Assembly (NCBI GenBank): GCA_907165065.1
Contig: OU015534.1
Span: 8,873,686 to 8,937,685 of the forward strand
Origin: Caprimulgus europaeus
Lineage: Eukaryota; Chordata; Aves; Caprimulgiformes; Caprimulgidae
Reading direction: 5' to 3'
Length of the DNA: 64,000 bases
Position 1 is the stretch's first letter, and every line of letters starts with the position of its first letter. Positions 50,341-62,300 of the stretch are shown here, piece after piece. A program made the position numbers and the translations under genes. Below the pieces are notes generated by a model. The model did no database searches, was not told the DNA's origin, and saw only the letters and a program-made list of their open reading frames with translations.

Positions 50341-53300
50341 TATGAGAAATGATGCTGTCAGGCTGCAGGCATGAAACTCACTGCAAGACCTGTCTAACAG
50401 GCAGGAACCATGGTCCTCCAACAAAAACTGGTTGGGATCTAGAAAGGGTGGACTTCTCAACAGATGTATGAGTGAGGCAGTGCGAGCTAGGGGTAGTGCT
50501 GGAAGGGATGAACAAACAGCGTTGTGGCACTACTGTAAGAAATCCCAAGTAAAACCTTGCTGCCTTCCCACTACATGGACAGCATGTGAAATGTCTGCTC
50601 AAAGCCACCATCACTAGGCAGTCGTGTCTCCTGTCTTGTGTGATTAATTGAAATATCCACCAGAGATGTGGATTTGGAGCGTGAGGCCAGTGGTTCTCAA
50701 GCTGAAGAGTAAAAAAGGGTGACCCTGAGGGGAATCCAAGTGTCTCAGGGGATGGGAAGGGAGAGTGCACTTAGAAGTGCCTCTTGCCAAACCATCAGAA
50801 GACTCAGGAAGCAACTTCTCTTCACTGTCTTTTGCTAGGAGTTGGGCTGCAGTGGTGGCTCAGAGGAGAGAAGATGCCAAGACCCAATGGATAGAGAGGG
50901 AAAGGATGCACCAGACTGGGGGTGAACAAAGATGTGTGAAAGGAGCTCAAGACTGAATGAGCTCCTCTTGGTGTGGAGTGGCCCTGAAGAAGTAGTAGGC
51001 CCAGACACTCCATTGTCTAGTAAAAGAGCTGGGTTGGTTGCTCCTCTCTTTCCCAGCACTTGAGCACCATGATCTAGGAACAGAGTGAGCACAGATGGGT
51101 CCTCATACTGTGTGTAAAAAGAACGTATGCTGGAGATAAATGAAAAGGTATGAGAAAAACTGAGAATTATAGCCTAAAATAGATCTTCCAGGTAACTTAC
51201 ATTTACTGTCCCTCGTGAAATACTCTGATTCTTCAGCAGTGGAGATCCAGCTGCAAGGCCTAAGCATGACCAACACTGGTCCTGGAAAGAACTGAAAGCA
51301 ACTTGGGTTGCATTATGCAGCCAGGAAGCTAGCAGGCACTCATATCTGCTCATCTTTCTTTGAATACAGTTCCCATATCTATATCTCCATGGATAGAGGG
51401 GAGCTCTGTGTAAGGTCCTTGAGCTCCTTTCCATACAAGTAAACACAAAGCAAACAGGGTCAAGGCTGAGGTCTGTGTTCTGTGTCTCAAGACCTCACAT
51501 GCACTTTTGGAGCTTCGTCACAACAGACCTCTTGTGAGCAACTGTCACATGACTTCCATCCAGGTAGCATTACTGCAGCCAGAAAGAGTGAGCAGGTACA
51601 AGTCAGGACAAAAATTTGGCTTTGCGTGCCTCTGAAAAAAGAAAAGCTACTCAGGATCTGCCAAAACTTGAGCTGATTGTGTCTGTGCATTAGCCACTCA
51701 TTAGCTGGGTTTTCATTAGTTAGCTAGTTTCTCTCTGATAAGGGGAACTTGGTTGACAACAAGAAAGAGATATCCCACTGGAAGGAAAATTATTTTAAAC
51801 ACTGAGGAAACATGGTATTGTCACTATTTCAAGGTGAGGGGGTTAAACTGTGCACATTTTTAGGGGAGAAAAAATGCCTTAATATGATGAATTCCAAGGC
51901 ATCCAAAAGGCACAGTGCTGGCTCTCTGTCTCCAAAAGCAGAGTAATGAATAGCAGTGACAGTGTGATAATTAAAGTGACCTCTTGGAAATATGGATTAG
52001 AAGGTATGCAGAGGAGGGAATAAGTTCTCCTTTGAATTAATCTAGTGTTAATTTATGACTATCATTGGGTTTTAGTGGAAGACTTTCAAAGTTGGTTTAC
52101 TGGGATGATAATGTTCTTTCTGCATATTCATTGGAAAAACACTTGCAGAATTCCTCATTATTTATTTTTGAATGGTTCTATATATACATATATATCTATA
52201 TATATATAATGAGAGAGTTTCAGGTATTTGCTTAGCCGCTAAAGAATCTACTCTAGAAATATGAATAAAGTGATAAAAGCAGCTGTGGAATGAGTGTGTG
52301 GTTTCATTTTCATTCCTTCCTCTTCACAGGCCCTCAGAGTCACTTCAGTAAATACCAAGATGTGGACAAGCAGGTTTTGGGAAGCCCTTGTGCTGTCCTG
52401 CTCTCAGTTGTCAGAGGCTCCTGCTATCTGGCTTCTAAAAGTTGGTCTTTTAAGTTTTGATTTAATAACTGCATCTTCCTGGAAATTGCTGTCTCCATTT
52501 CTGGCTTGTCTCCTGTCACCCATATCTGCCCCACAGCCTGAAATTTCCAGGTCTTAGTATACACCTAGTGTAGAATGCTCATCTCTGCCAGAAATGCTTC
52601 CTTTCTACTGAGGTATCCCAACTTTTTAGTTGGATAGAAAGGACAGATTGGAGACAGGTACCCATATGGGAAATGATGACATCCCATTTGTCAACTCCCA
52701 TGTTGATAACCTTATTTCCATCCTCTCCACCTGCCTAGCAATACCATAACGTCCAAACATAAGGTTATCTGCCAAGAGCATCTGCCTAGCTCCTCAGTCG
52801 GGCAGCATGCCTGTTCTGGAGCCCACCTTCCCCATCCTTGTTCCAGCACGTTACGTTCAAACTCTTTGCTCTTGCCTCCCATTTCATGCCTGTCTCAGTT
52901 TATCTGTGACACCTTCTGGTCCACACACAGCCATAGCTGCCCTTACCCATTTTTTCCACCATGAGATCCCGATCCCATCTCCTCTGAATCCTATAGGCAG
53001 AATTGACTCTATAGCACTTTTTCCAGAGATCCACCTTTGCTTTTGGGGTTCACCAGTAAACCATGTTTCTTCAAAGCTCCCCCTGACTGGCTGGGGATGG
53101 GAGCCAGAGCCTTTTACTGCAGGCTCTTTGCTAGCTTGCATGATGAGCGCTTACACTTTGGTGTGGCAGAGTATGAGATGTGCACGCACCACTTCACAAA
53201 TGCTTGGGAAGAGTATTATGGGAGCTGAAAATATGAGACCTTTTGCTCCCACTCACTAGTTCACTTTCCTCCCACATGAGCACTGAGGACTTTTTCTTCC

Positions 53301-53827
53301 ATCTGAGCAGACAGATCCTGCTTCAGAGCCTACTTCTGGCCTGCCATGAGCCTATTCTTCTTGGAGAAGACAATCTATGTCTCAGATGTCAGTAATGCAT
53401 CTTGTACACTCAGCACGTAATTCTTTACTAGTCACTTGTGTCAGGTCCAAGGTCAGGTAACACCAGGGATTTTGAAAGGTTCAGAAGCCAATATGGGTCC
53501 AAAACTGGGTGTCTAATTTGACAGAACAGTAGTTACTCTTAAGCACAAAGGCAAGTGTTTATCTGAGCACAAGCGGAGGGCTCTTCTTTGTGGGGAGGCT
53601 GAAGTCCTGTTGCATTGCCCGGCCTGTTTCCCCTCTCTGCTCGGTGAGCTGGAGGGTTCTCCCTTCGAGCAGTAGCAATATATTGACCTCCCTTTGTACA
53701 GGACTGAGTGATGAATATTAAAATTCCAAAATTAACTTGTTTTCTGTGCATTCTGCTCTCCTGACAAGAAAATCCCGCTACAAACCCCTACGCAGGCAGT
53801 CTAAGTGCGCCGAATTGGACCCTTGCT
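50341..53827. other. Unique non-coding DNA with AT-rich run
   Basis: No gene recognised. A (TA)n-rich stretch covers about 52178-52209. Overlapping frames at 52807-53259 (plus, 150 codons) and 52884-53141 (minus) carry no known domain. Confidence 0.5.
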
Positions 53828-54345
53828 GTGAGGGGATTATATATTCTGATTGGGCCTGTGTTTGCAATTATTTTCTCTGCCACACCAAAGACCTTTACTG
53901 CAGAGCTGCAAACCAGTTATAGGAACATGAAACGCTTTGACTTCTTCACTAGGGAAACATTAATCCAATCACAGGTTATGTCCATTACAGACTATGGCAA
54001 TATTGTATACCGGAATTCCCGGGAGAAGGTTCTACAAAAATTGGAATCTCTCTATAACCATGTTATGAGATTTACTGGTGTGGATAAAACGGGCAGAGTT
54101 AAAATTACCAGGCTGGCTATCTCTAAAAGACAGGTGAAGTCTGCTGGCTATCATTGCTTCATAATATTACAAATGGAAAAGCCCTGAAGTAACTGAATAA
54201 CACATCTGCTGAAAAAAACCTTGTGAACTGCTATAACCTAAAGATAGACTGCAAGGAAACAATGTATGTACAGCACCTGCTTAAAAGGAAAAAGATGCTT
54301 TCCTTACCTGGTGCAGGAAGATATCGCAAATGCAGATACAGATTC
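53828..54345 (+). mobile_element. L2-type LINE, remnant of ORF2 reverse-transcriptase C-terminus
   Basis: The frame 53828-54187 (119 codons) matches the region just after the reverse-transcriptase catalytic core of L2-like non-LTR retrotransposons. SYRNMKRF lies at residues 30-37. DYGNIVY at 55-61 matches the family's 'DYGD(I/V)(I/V)Y'. LESLYNHVMRF at 72-82 matches 'LDSVYHxALRF'. A stop ends this frame. A second frame (54223-54345) carries LSLPGAGRYRKC, comparable to the family's later 'VPRxRTExGK' stretch, so at least one frameshift separates them. No catalytic YxDD or endonuclease is present. It is a dead 5'-truncated copy. A (TA)n/(TGTC) run at 54380-54420 may mark its 3' tail. Confidence 0.6.
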
Positions 54346-54379
54346 TCTCTTTGCCTCCTAGATTATATGTGTGTGTGCT

Positions 54380-54420
54380 TTATATATATATATATATGTC
54401 TGTGTCTGTCTCTCTCTTTT
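54380..54420. repeat. (TA)n followed by TGTC/TC-rich run
   Basis: About nine TA units (54380-54397) run into 'gtctgtgtctgtctctctct'. Its position just after the LINE remnant suggests it could derive from that element's tail, but this is not established. Confidence 0.85.
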
Positions 54421-57400
54421 CATATAAAATCAGTTAAACCCGTTTCCGCAGCAGCCTGAGGCATGGTGCTGGATGGTAACGATTCATAAGCAGAGCTCAC
54501 TGCGTTTGCTTTTGTACTGGAGGTTGCTAAAAGCATTTGACACAGCTTGCAAGGGAGCTGATTCCTGTCTCCTTGAAGTCTCTGTCCCTGTGCAGAAAAA
54601 GATTCCAAAGCACTTTGCAAGAGTTCATTAAGGTTTTCCCTGTCTTTAGTATCAGTATTCAGTGGTCCATAGCCCTGGTTTAATAGCAGAGAGAACTTCA
54701 CTGGGTCGCTGCAAGCTGGGGGCTACAAGGAAGATGCTGCTGCAGCCCCGGCCAGGAGCACTCTGTCCGTGTGAAAGATGCCAACTGCCCCAGCATCGCC
54801 CCGTAAATGCAGGCAGGTCACCTCCAGGCACAGAAGAGCCCAGCTTCCTGAAGCCACATGCTCCAGACCCAGCAGAGCTGACCAACCACCATCTCATCTG
54901 TTCTCTGGAGGTGAGTGCACTATGGGCTGGATGTTTGTGGTGCATGAGAAGAGATTTCAGATCAGATAAGATCTGAAACACCCTTCTGGGGTTCTGCCTG
55001 GGCTTGGAGGAGCACCTCTCATTACTCATGTTCTTCTCCATCTGGTAGCTCTGAGCAGAGATCCAAGGGCACCTGATGTGAACTGCATTGCAGCAGTGTG
55101 GCAGTCAGGGGTTGTCATAGCTGGTTAATACAGGGAGGTGTGATTTATTTCCCATTTTGTGCACCTCTCCATGGCAGACTAGCACACATGGAAGATACAC
55201 TTTTGAGACAGAAAGTTTGGAGAAGTTTGAATCCTCCTGTGGAAGGAACACAGGGGAGACTAAGAGCATGAGTATTGATGGGCAAGGTATGTGAAAGAAC
55301 TTTGAAATCAGAGTCTTTTTTTTTTTTTTTCCACTAAGTTGTTCATTAAAGAAGTTCTTTATCATTGAAAATTATTTTAAAAACCCAAATTTATAAAATA
55401 TGCTGCTTTTCCAGTGAGGCTTGAAATTTACTGTGGAAGCAGTGGGAGCAGAAATCATCCAACTCTAACTTAAGCTGCAGTATCATTAGCCTGTGTGTGT
55501 GATGGAAGATTTTCTTACCAACTAGTGTTTGGAAGAAAAATAAAATACTAGAGCAAGTTTTGCCATTGGGAATGAACTCTTTCTCACAGTCATAAGGAGC
55601 CCATATCATTAGGGAGCCTACTGTGTTCCCTGATACATATACAAAATAATACTGACTATAAAGGGTCCCCTGTGCATTTTGCACACGTAGGGCTGTTACC
55701 CCTGGTACTTTCAGCCTCCTGAACAAATGCTGAGGATTTGTGGACGTTTCCTTTCCATGCTAGGTGAAGATGAGGGATTTTTTCAGTTTGCTCCCTTTGC
55801 ATACCACTAAGATTATCCTGTAGCATTTATGACCCATTTTAAGGCTGGATGGAGAAATTTCTAGAGGTGTTATTTTTTCAGGCCCTAAGTGTTACCCGCG
55901 TTGTGTGACGCAGGTGTGAGTTGCCCCTTTACAGAGCGGTGCTGCCGTAACTGATGATGCGGCTTGCTGGTGCTCGCCGGGCTGAAGGCAGAGCTCAGTC
56001 CTGCAGGGAGACAGTCTGCTCTCGGAAGGGAAGTTGTTATCTGGCACATCCATGTTGTACTTAGCACTTTCATTTCTTTCTCCCCTAAGGCAGATTCCTT
56101 TTCTCTCTCTGTTGGTCACAGCCTTGTCACACTCCCAAAGAGTTTGAGCAGCTGATCCTGAGTCACCAAGTGGGAAATTCACAGCATGTCCAGGGAGGCT
56201 TGACGAAGGAGTAGGAGGAAGAGGGGAGAAAAAGAGATGGAGAAGCACTATTTAACTTTAGCTCAGGAAGCTGGTTAAAGCACAGACACACTCTTTAGCA
56301 TGGGGGTGGCTCTTGAAGAACTTCTGGTTCAGCACTGAGGGTTGGGTGAAAACTTTGGTCCTTTAGGTGAAGAAAAGTTTTGCTATTCTAAATAAAGCCA
56401 AGACTTCACACTGGAAATCTTTAATGCAACTTTCATCTTTTCCACGGATTTGGTGTTGCAAGATTTAGAATAAGGTGAGGAATATTTCTTTCTGTGATTC
56501 ATCTCTACCATACAAAACCCCATGATAATTCTACCTTATACTAATATATACCTTTTATCTATGTGAGGAAACACACATTTATCACGTGGTGGCCCAAGAC
56601 TCAGGCAGCTGAAGTGAGCTGAAGCAGGGGAGAAGTGGGTCACATAGCCAGCAAGGGAAGGGAAGGGAATGAGACTCCACCGTTAAGCTACGGCAGCCAG
56701 CTGAGTGATGGCATCGGGTGCTTGGCTAAATCATCACAGATGTTCCCAAGGCAGTGTTGGCAGAGAGTAAACAGTAATTAATAACGGCTGTTAAATGCAG
56801 ATATTTCATAACTCTCAACCTTGAAAAAACTGGGAGAAAGGTTTTTGCAAAATACTTCTTTTTCTGCCACTCTCACACGAAATGTTTGGTACCCTCTCTT
56901 ACTGAGCTGAGCTGTCACTCAGCCAGACTGAGACTTCCCAAACCACTCATCTGAGGATTTCTGACTGAAACAACGTCAAACATCACAGTCCCCAAGTTTG
57001 GTTAGTCCCTTGCCCACAATACAATCAGGGGATCTGTGAGATGACAGAAATGATAGTCTGGAAAGCCACAGAGAGAACCCCAGAATGCCCCATGCCACTT
57101 GCTATAATCAGTGTGGGTGCCACCTTTTGCGGTTAATCTTGTTTGCCCAGGACAGCCTCTGAATATCTCTGATGACAATTCAAGATTTCCTAAGCTTCCT
57201 TGCTCAAATTCACCATAATTTCACACTTATTACATCCATATATCCCACAAACAAAAGCTAAAAAGAAGTTATTTCATTTAGGTGTTGCAGATAGGTACAG
57301 AGATGGTTAGCTGGAGTATTTCTGCCAACTCTCCTGCCTCCTGGTACAGTGGAGGTGCAAGACATAATAGGGACAGTATGATGGTACAAAATCCAATGGC

Positions 57401-58529
57401 CACAGCCAAGTTCTCCCTTCAGCCTTGAGACATATGGTATTTAAATGAAACTGTTCCCTGGTGCCAATGCCATTTTTAAACAATTTAAACTATAAATTTT
57501 AAAGCTGTAACTGGATTTAGAGCAGCCTGTGTATGAGTCAAAAAAAAAATCCCTACTTTTCATTTATATAGAAAAATGGTGTCTGTCTGCACAGTGTGGG
57601 GGCAGAGATGGAAATCCAAGTCCTGTTTTGAGCAAGGGTGTCACGTAGCATGGGACATGCCAGGTTAAAAGGAGGGTGTGTTCTGAGAAAGGGAACCTGT
57701 ATTTGGAAATCATCAAGGGCCATCAGAGCAACTAGTGCTGTCCAGGGTAAACTTGCCTGAATGTTTTTCCAACCTCCTCAGACTTTCAGTATCCAAATGC
57801 CTGCAGTTTGTATAAAAACATGTTCGTACTCCAGGCTGTAGGTACAAAACATTGGATTTGACTGAGAGCACAACTGAGAGGGACAAAGAGATGTGTCTCG
57901 CTGCTTCTCTGACATGAGTTTATCAGCACATTTGTGGTCAGTGTCCTGGCTGCAGGTTTCCATGGTATGAAGGGGGTGTTTGGGGGTAGCAACAACCCTC
58001 AGATATTTTTTTATTCCATTACTTTTAAATGCATGTGGGACAAAATCCTTTGTTGTTACAAGTCCCCTGGGTATACAGGAGAGGTGAACTAATACAAACA
58101 GTAATAATGATCACAAGCATATATATCAGCAGTGGTACAGACTAGCCTGCTGTTTCTGTACCTGAGGAGGAGAAGCACATCCAACGTATTCAGCCCTTGG
58201 CAGCCCCAAAGTATTTTCTTGTGCTGTTGGGAAGATGGGAGTGCTGTGTGTTTCTGGAGATGGGATCCATCAGTGGAGTTGAACACCACTAACCCCTTGT
58301 TACTGCCTCCCACAATCAAAGCTAACAGAAGCAAGTGGTCCCAAGCCTGGCATAGCCCACAGGAACCACACACCCAGGCAGGGACAGGGCTGCTCACCAT
58401 CAGTCATGGTATGTCCAATCCCATCTGGACCAGTTCTGGCATCAGGAAAGCAGTTCAGTCCCAAAACAAGCCTCAAGGCTAATCATTCATTAGCACAGCT
58501 GCATTGATGCCTGTGCAGAATAGCAGGAA
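54421..58529. other. Unique non-coding DNA with poly-T tract
   Basis: No gene recognised. It holds 15 T bases at 55316-55330. A locally CpG-richer patch at 55895-55990 is too small and weak for a CpG island. Open frames up to 129 codons (54652-55041, minus) overlap frames on the other strand. Confidence 0.5.
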
Positions 58530-58670
58530 AGACTTTATCCCCATGTACTTTTAAATCATCAAGCTAATAAGCACCCTGGATGATAAGATGTAATCTTTTA
58601 AATGCAGTATGGATTTCTTCCCCTGAATTATGCATGATAACATCTTTAGGCATGAGCTTTATTTTTTTTA
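58530..58670. promoter_or_regulatory. Candidate conserved non-coding block, AT-rich
   Basis: A unique AT-rich stretch. It contains 'aaatcatcaagctaataagc' near 58553 and 'gaattatgcatgataacatc' near 58625, with homeodomain- and POU-like cores. The evidence is motif content alone. Confidence 0.18.
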
Positions 58671-59049
58671 CTGAAGGAGCTGTCTTGGTGGTGGTGGCAG
58701 TAATCACTGTGTGTTACAATTCAGCAGGCCAGCCTGGGGTAGGCTGCCTATCGCTCCCTATCTGCCAAACTCCCAGGAGTGTTGGACCCTAGGATGGTGC
58801 CAGAGCATCTCCAGGAGACATGAGGCTGTTAATGCACTGGTTCAACAAGCTAGTACTGGTTTACAACCAACATAGCCAAATCTCATGTTGAGAGAGATTA
58901 ACAGGGGGAAAGGGAATTCATATGTAGGATTTCAAAAGTGACCAAAGTCAGATCAAAGCTGGTCACATGCACATCCTACCTGGGGCTCGCTGGTTGCTGA
59001 GGGGTGTATGGGGACCACACATTACACAAGCAGCAACAAGCACTAACTA

Positions 59050-59284
59050 AAACAAACACATGGAACTCCACCTGAACACAAGGAAAAACTTTTTAACTGT
59101 GAGGGTGATAAAACATTGGAATGGGGTGCCCAAAGAGGCTGTGGAGTCTCCATCCCTGCAGATATTCAAAAGCCAGCTGGACATAGCCCCGGGCTACCTG
59201 CTTTAGCTGACCCTTCTAGCAGAAGGCATGGATGAGATGATCTCAAGATCCTTTCCAACATCATCCATTGTGTGATTCTGTTTC
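59050..59284 (+). mobile_element. CR1 LINE, 5'-truncated 3' end
   Basis: This is an ordered match to the CR1 3' region. 'tggaactccacctgaacaca' is followed by 'aactttttaactgtgagggt', 'aacattggaatggggtgccc', then 'ggctgtggagtctccatcc'. 'gatattcaaaagccagctgg' and 'gatgatctcaagatcctttc' come next. It ends in 'tccattgtgtgattctg', the CR1-type terminus. There is no coding sequence. It is somewhat more diverged than the copy at 7.2 kb and belongs to a different CR1 subfamily pattern. Confidence 0.9.
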
Positions 59285-59429
59285 CTGTTTCTTATACCCA
59301 TTTCTGACAATTGTAGTGGTCATTTTGCAGCAAGCAGCATAATAATATAAATATTTAGCTCTTTTGTAGCATTTTTCACTCCTTGATCTGCAATGCCTTT
59401 AATGAGGTTTGTAGTTCATCATCCCTTTT

Positions 59430-59530
59430 TAATAGCTAAGGGTGCTGGGGCAGTCAGAAAACAAGTGATTTGCTTAAAGACATGCACGAAGATAGGGGCA
59501 GAGGGACCAAATTTCCCGTGTGTCACCTGC
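59430..59530 (-). mobile_element. Probable MIR-like SINE remnant
   Basis: Plus-strand 'ggggcagtcagaaaacaagt' is followed by 'gatttgcttaaagacatgca' and 'gataggggcagaggga'. This parallels the MIR reverse-complement order 'gaggcacagagaggttaagt', 'gacttgcccaaggtcacaca', 'gtggcagagcc'. It is heavily diverged. Confidence 0.4.
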
Positions 59531-60708
59531 TATTCCTGGACCAGCACTGCAACTGCAACACCAGTGCAAGTGGCATTGCGAGAGAGACGCCCGGTGTATC
59601 TGGCACCCGGTGACAGCAGAGAACAAAGGTGCTGGGTGCAGCACTCTATCCACAGATCCAGCCCTCGGAGTGTAAATCACAGCAAAGCAGAAATGCTTCT
59701 GTGCTTTGCCAGGGAGACAATGGCACAGGCAGCTCTGCTCTGGTGAGCTCAGCTGAACCACAAGCAAGCAAGCTGGTGCTTTAATGAAGGCATATTTGCA
59801 AATGGTAAAGTAGTCTTTACCCACCAGGGCTTCAAACTACAGGTTTAGTTTCTGTATATCACTTTTTTTTTTTTTCCCCTTCAGTGCTTCTACTGCAAGT
59901 CTCACATTTGGCCAAGTTGCAATGCATAACTACAGAAACATAATTTATTAATAGTATTATTATTATTCTCAATCCCTTGAGATTCATGTTTCTAACATAA
60001 TAAAAAACCCTTAACTAAAGCTCACATTGCTGTGATTTGGCATCTCAATGTATTTTGATCTATTGACAAGAATACCTTTATTAAAAAAATAACATTCTTA
60101 TTTTTCTTATGCATATTGAAAATAAGACAGAGGAGCAGATGTGCATGCGTGTGTACAGACACAAAAGCACAGAGCGTCCACTTTAAGTACTTGCTTAAAT
60201 CCCAGATCCTGACAAATAGGAATGATCTGCTTGTTACCCTTTTGGTGAGCTGAATAAATTTGTGGACTGTTTGTATGGAATAGAGGAAGCAAGCAATGGC
60301 CATTTATGGACGATTAATCACAGCCGTGTATTCTTTATTTCCTATTTATGGGTGATACAGTGGGCTGAATTTTAATCAGCTCTCACTGTGGTGGGTTTTT
60401 ATGTTTCTGCTTTCAGCAGTTAACACTTTAGAGATACCAGAAAAGGAAATGAGTGGAATGGATATGGACTGGGATCACTCTGTTTTCAGTGATGGCTGGT
60501 TATTGCCTTCAGAGAAGGAACAAAATAATGTCTCGTGAGTGTAGGCTGCTGGGAAGGTAGCTTGGAAATGAGGGCGGTTAACCATAATATCACACAACAA
60601 TCAGTAGAACAGTGAGCTGAGTTCAGCTAAAACCAGCTCTGAACTCAGATTTCCATTGTCTCTACCTAATACAGTTATTAAAAACTAATGCAAAACAGGG
60701 AACAAAAT
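59531..60708. other. Unique non-coding DNA, no gene seen
   Basis: No gene recognised. It has a 13-base T run at 59863-59875 and a short ATT run near 59950-59966. Open frames up to 117 codons overlap on both strands. Confidence 0.5.
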
Positions 60709-60902
60709 CCTACCACTGGCATGTGGGAACTGGTTCAAAATGCTACCACTAGCATGTGGGAACTGGTTCAAAATGCTACCACTAGCATGTGGGAACTGGT
60801 TCAAAATGGTATCACTGGCACATGGGAACTGGTTCAAAATGGTATCACTGGCATGTGGGAACTGGTTCAAAATGCTACCACTGGCATATGGGAACTGGTT
60901 CA
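60709..60902. repeat. Six-copy 33-bp minisatellite
   Basis: Units start at 60709, 60742, 60775, 60808, 60841 and 60874, the last one incomplete. The core is 'gcatgtgggaactggttc', followed by caaaat and then a variable start (cctaccact, gctaccact or ggtatcact). Copies 2 and 3 share 'actagcatg', and copies 4 and 5 share 'ggtatcact'. This pattern of neighbouring similarity implies expansion by unequal exchange or slippage. The unit length is divisible by three and the array is open in plus-strand and minus-strand frames, so it yields peptide-like repeats. No coding context supports translation. Confidence 0.95.
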
Positions 60903-61909
60903 CCTATTTGGAGGTGCTTTACAGCTGTTCAAGTGGGATAGTTGTAAGCAAGTGGAAAAGGGAGGCTCTGGTCTCATGCTCCACTGAATCAGTGATTCCT
61001 CAGACAGCAGGAATGTCTACAAATGAACATGGGGGGTTAGTGTTTTCTGAACTTCTTACTTAATAGATAAAGCTGGCTTTTCTTAATGGGCAGAACTGGG
61101 AGCTACCCCTGCCTAGAGGGGGAACGCTGGCCTCCCTGGCCTCTGACTCTGGTATAGTTGTAGCTCAAAAGATTGGCAGAGTAAGTGCTGCAAGGTTTCA
61201 GGTAGAGCTCAGCAAGGCTCATTTAAGGATTATTGCAGGAATGGCTCCTTCGTTCTTCCTTCTTTTTTTAACTTAAATTTGCAGCACAGCAGAACGCTCT
61301 TCAGCAGAGACACAATCTTCATCCCTTTGTTCAAGGAGTGGAGAGAAGAATAATTAGCAGAGCCCTTACCTCTTCTCCTTGGATGATGCTCAGTTTGACC
61401 TTTACGGTACTAAAGTGGTATTAAGGTAAGAATCATGTACTGTATCCTGACCTCAGTTACACCATGGTACATCTGAATATGGTACATCAGATCAGCAAAG
61501 TAATTAGAATTGACTGAAACTAAGACCGGTGCACGTGGTATTTGCTATTTCTGGCATTTATATTCAAGGCAGTCAGTGGGATCCATTACATCACCCCACA
61601 CCTGCCCTATGCATGCCACACACAATGTGCTTATTAAGCGTGGTACTAATCGTGCAGCAGGTGATTAAAATGGAGAGCATTTTAAAAGTCAAATTGGCCT
61701 TTTACATCACATCATTTGGGATGGGGGCCAGATTGCTCTGGATGATTTAGATACCTAACTCAATCAATGAGTATGAGACATCGAAATGCCTTTGGAAAAA
61801 AACCTGCAGTCCCTAATCTTTAAATTTCATCTTTAATTTTGGAGTGAAATTGGTGCTTAGAAAATATAGCTCAGGGATGGCAGGGAAAGAAGAGTCCAGT
61901 GAGCAAAAC
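60903..61909. other. Unique non-coding DNA, no gene seen
   Basis: No gene, repeat family or RNA recognised between the minisatellite and the candidate block at 61.9 kb. Confidence 0.5.
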
Positions 61910-62300
61910 TGAAATCTCGCTGAGCCAGGGACTGTCGTCAGCTGAAGAAAGATGGGAAATTAGCACACAGCTCAGGCTGGCTCACTCGCAGGAATACATT
62001 GACAAAATTGATGCAGGGAGATGACGCCATCCAGCCCCTAAACCTTTAAAATAAGGGTCCTGGGTGACAGATACTTTTCCAGGCATTAAGACTCTGGCAG
62101 CCCAACCAAAGTACAAGATCAAGAAAGTAAATTTGAAGGAGTTACTTTATTACAGATAACGCTGCCTTTTCCAGATAGCCACGCTCCAGTTAAACCCACC
62201 GAACCAAATGCCACGTGGCAATTCAGTCGGGAAATGCAGCTTGCCCTAAGATATGATACAGGACAAGCCAAATTAATAATTTTGAGATGTATCATCATAT
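61910..62300. promoter_or_regulatory. Candidate conserved non-coding block with E-box palindrome
   Basis: A repeat-free stretch whose most distinctive element is TGCCACGTGGCA at 62209-62220, a perfect 12-base palindrome centred on the CACGTG E-box (USF/MYC/clock-factor type core). Upstream it contains 'agatgacgccatccagcccc' near 62020. Function is inferred from motif and texture only. Confidence 0.22.

Noticed and set aside
52807..53259. 150-codon plus-strand open frame
   Set aside because: Overlapped by a minus-strand frame, with a C- and T-rich composition and no recognised domain.
55895..55990. CpG-richer patch that could be a promoter island
   Set aside because: Under 100 bases with only a handful of CpGs, well short of CpG-island criteria.
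60709..60902. CRISPR-like array
   Set aside because: Units are directly contiguous with no unique spacers, in vertebrate DNA; it is a minisatellite.
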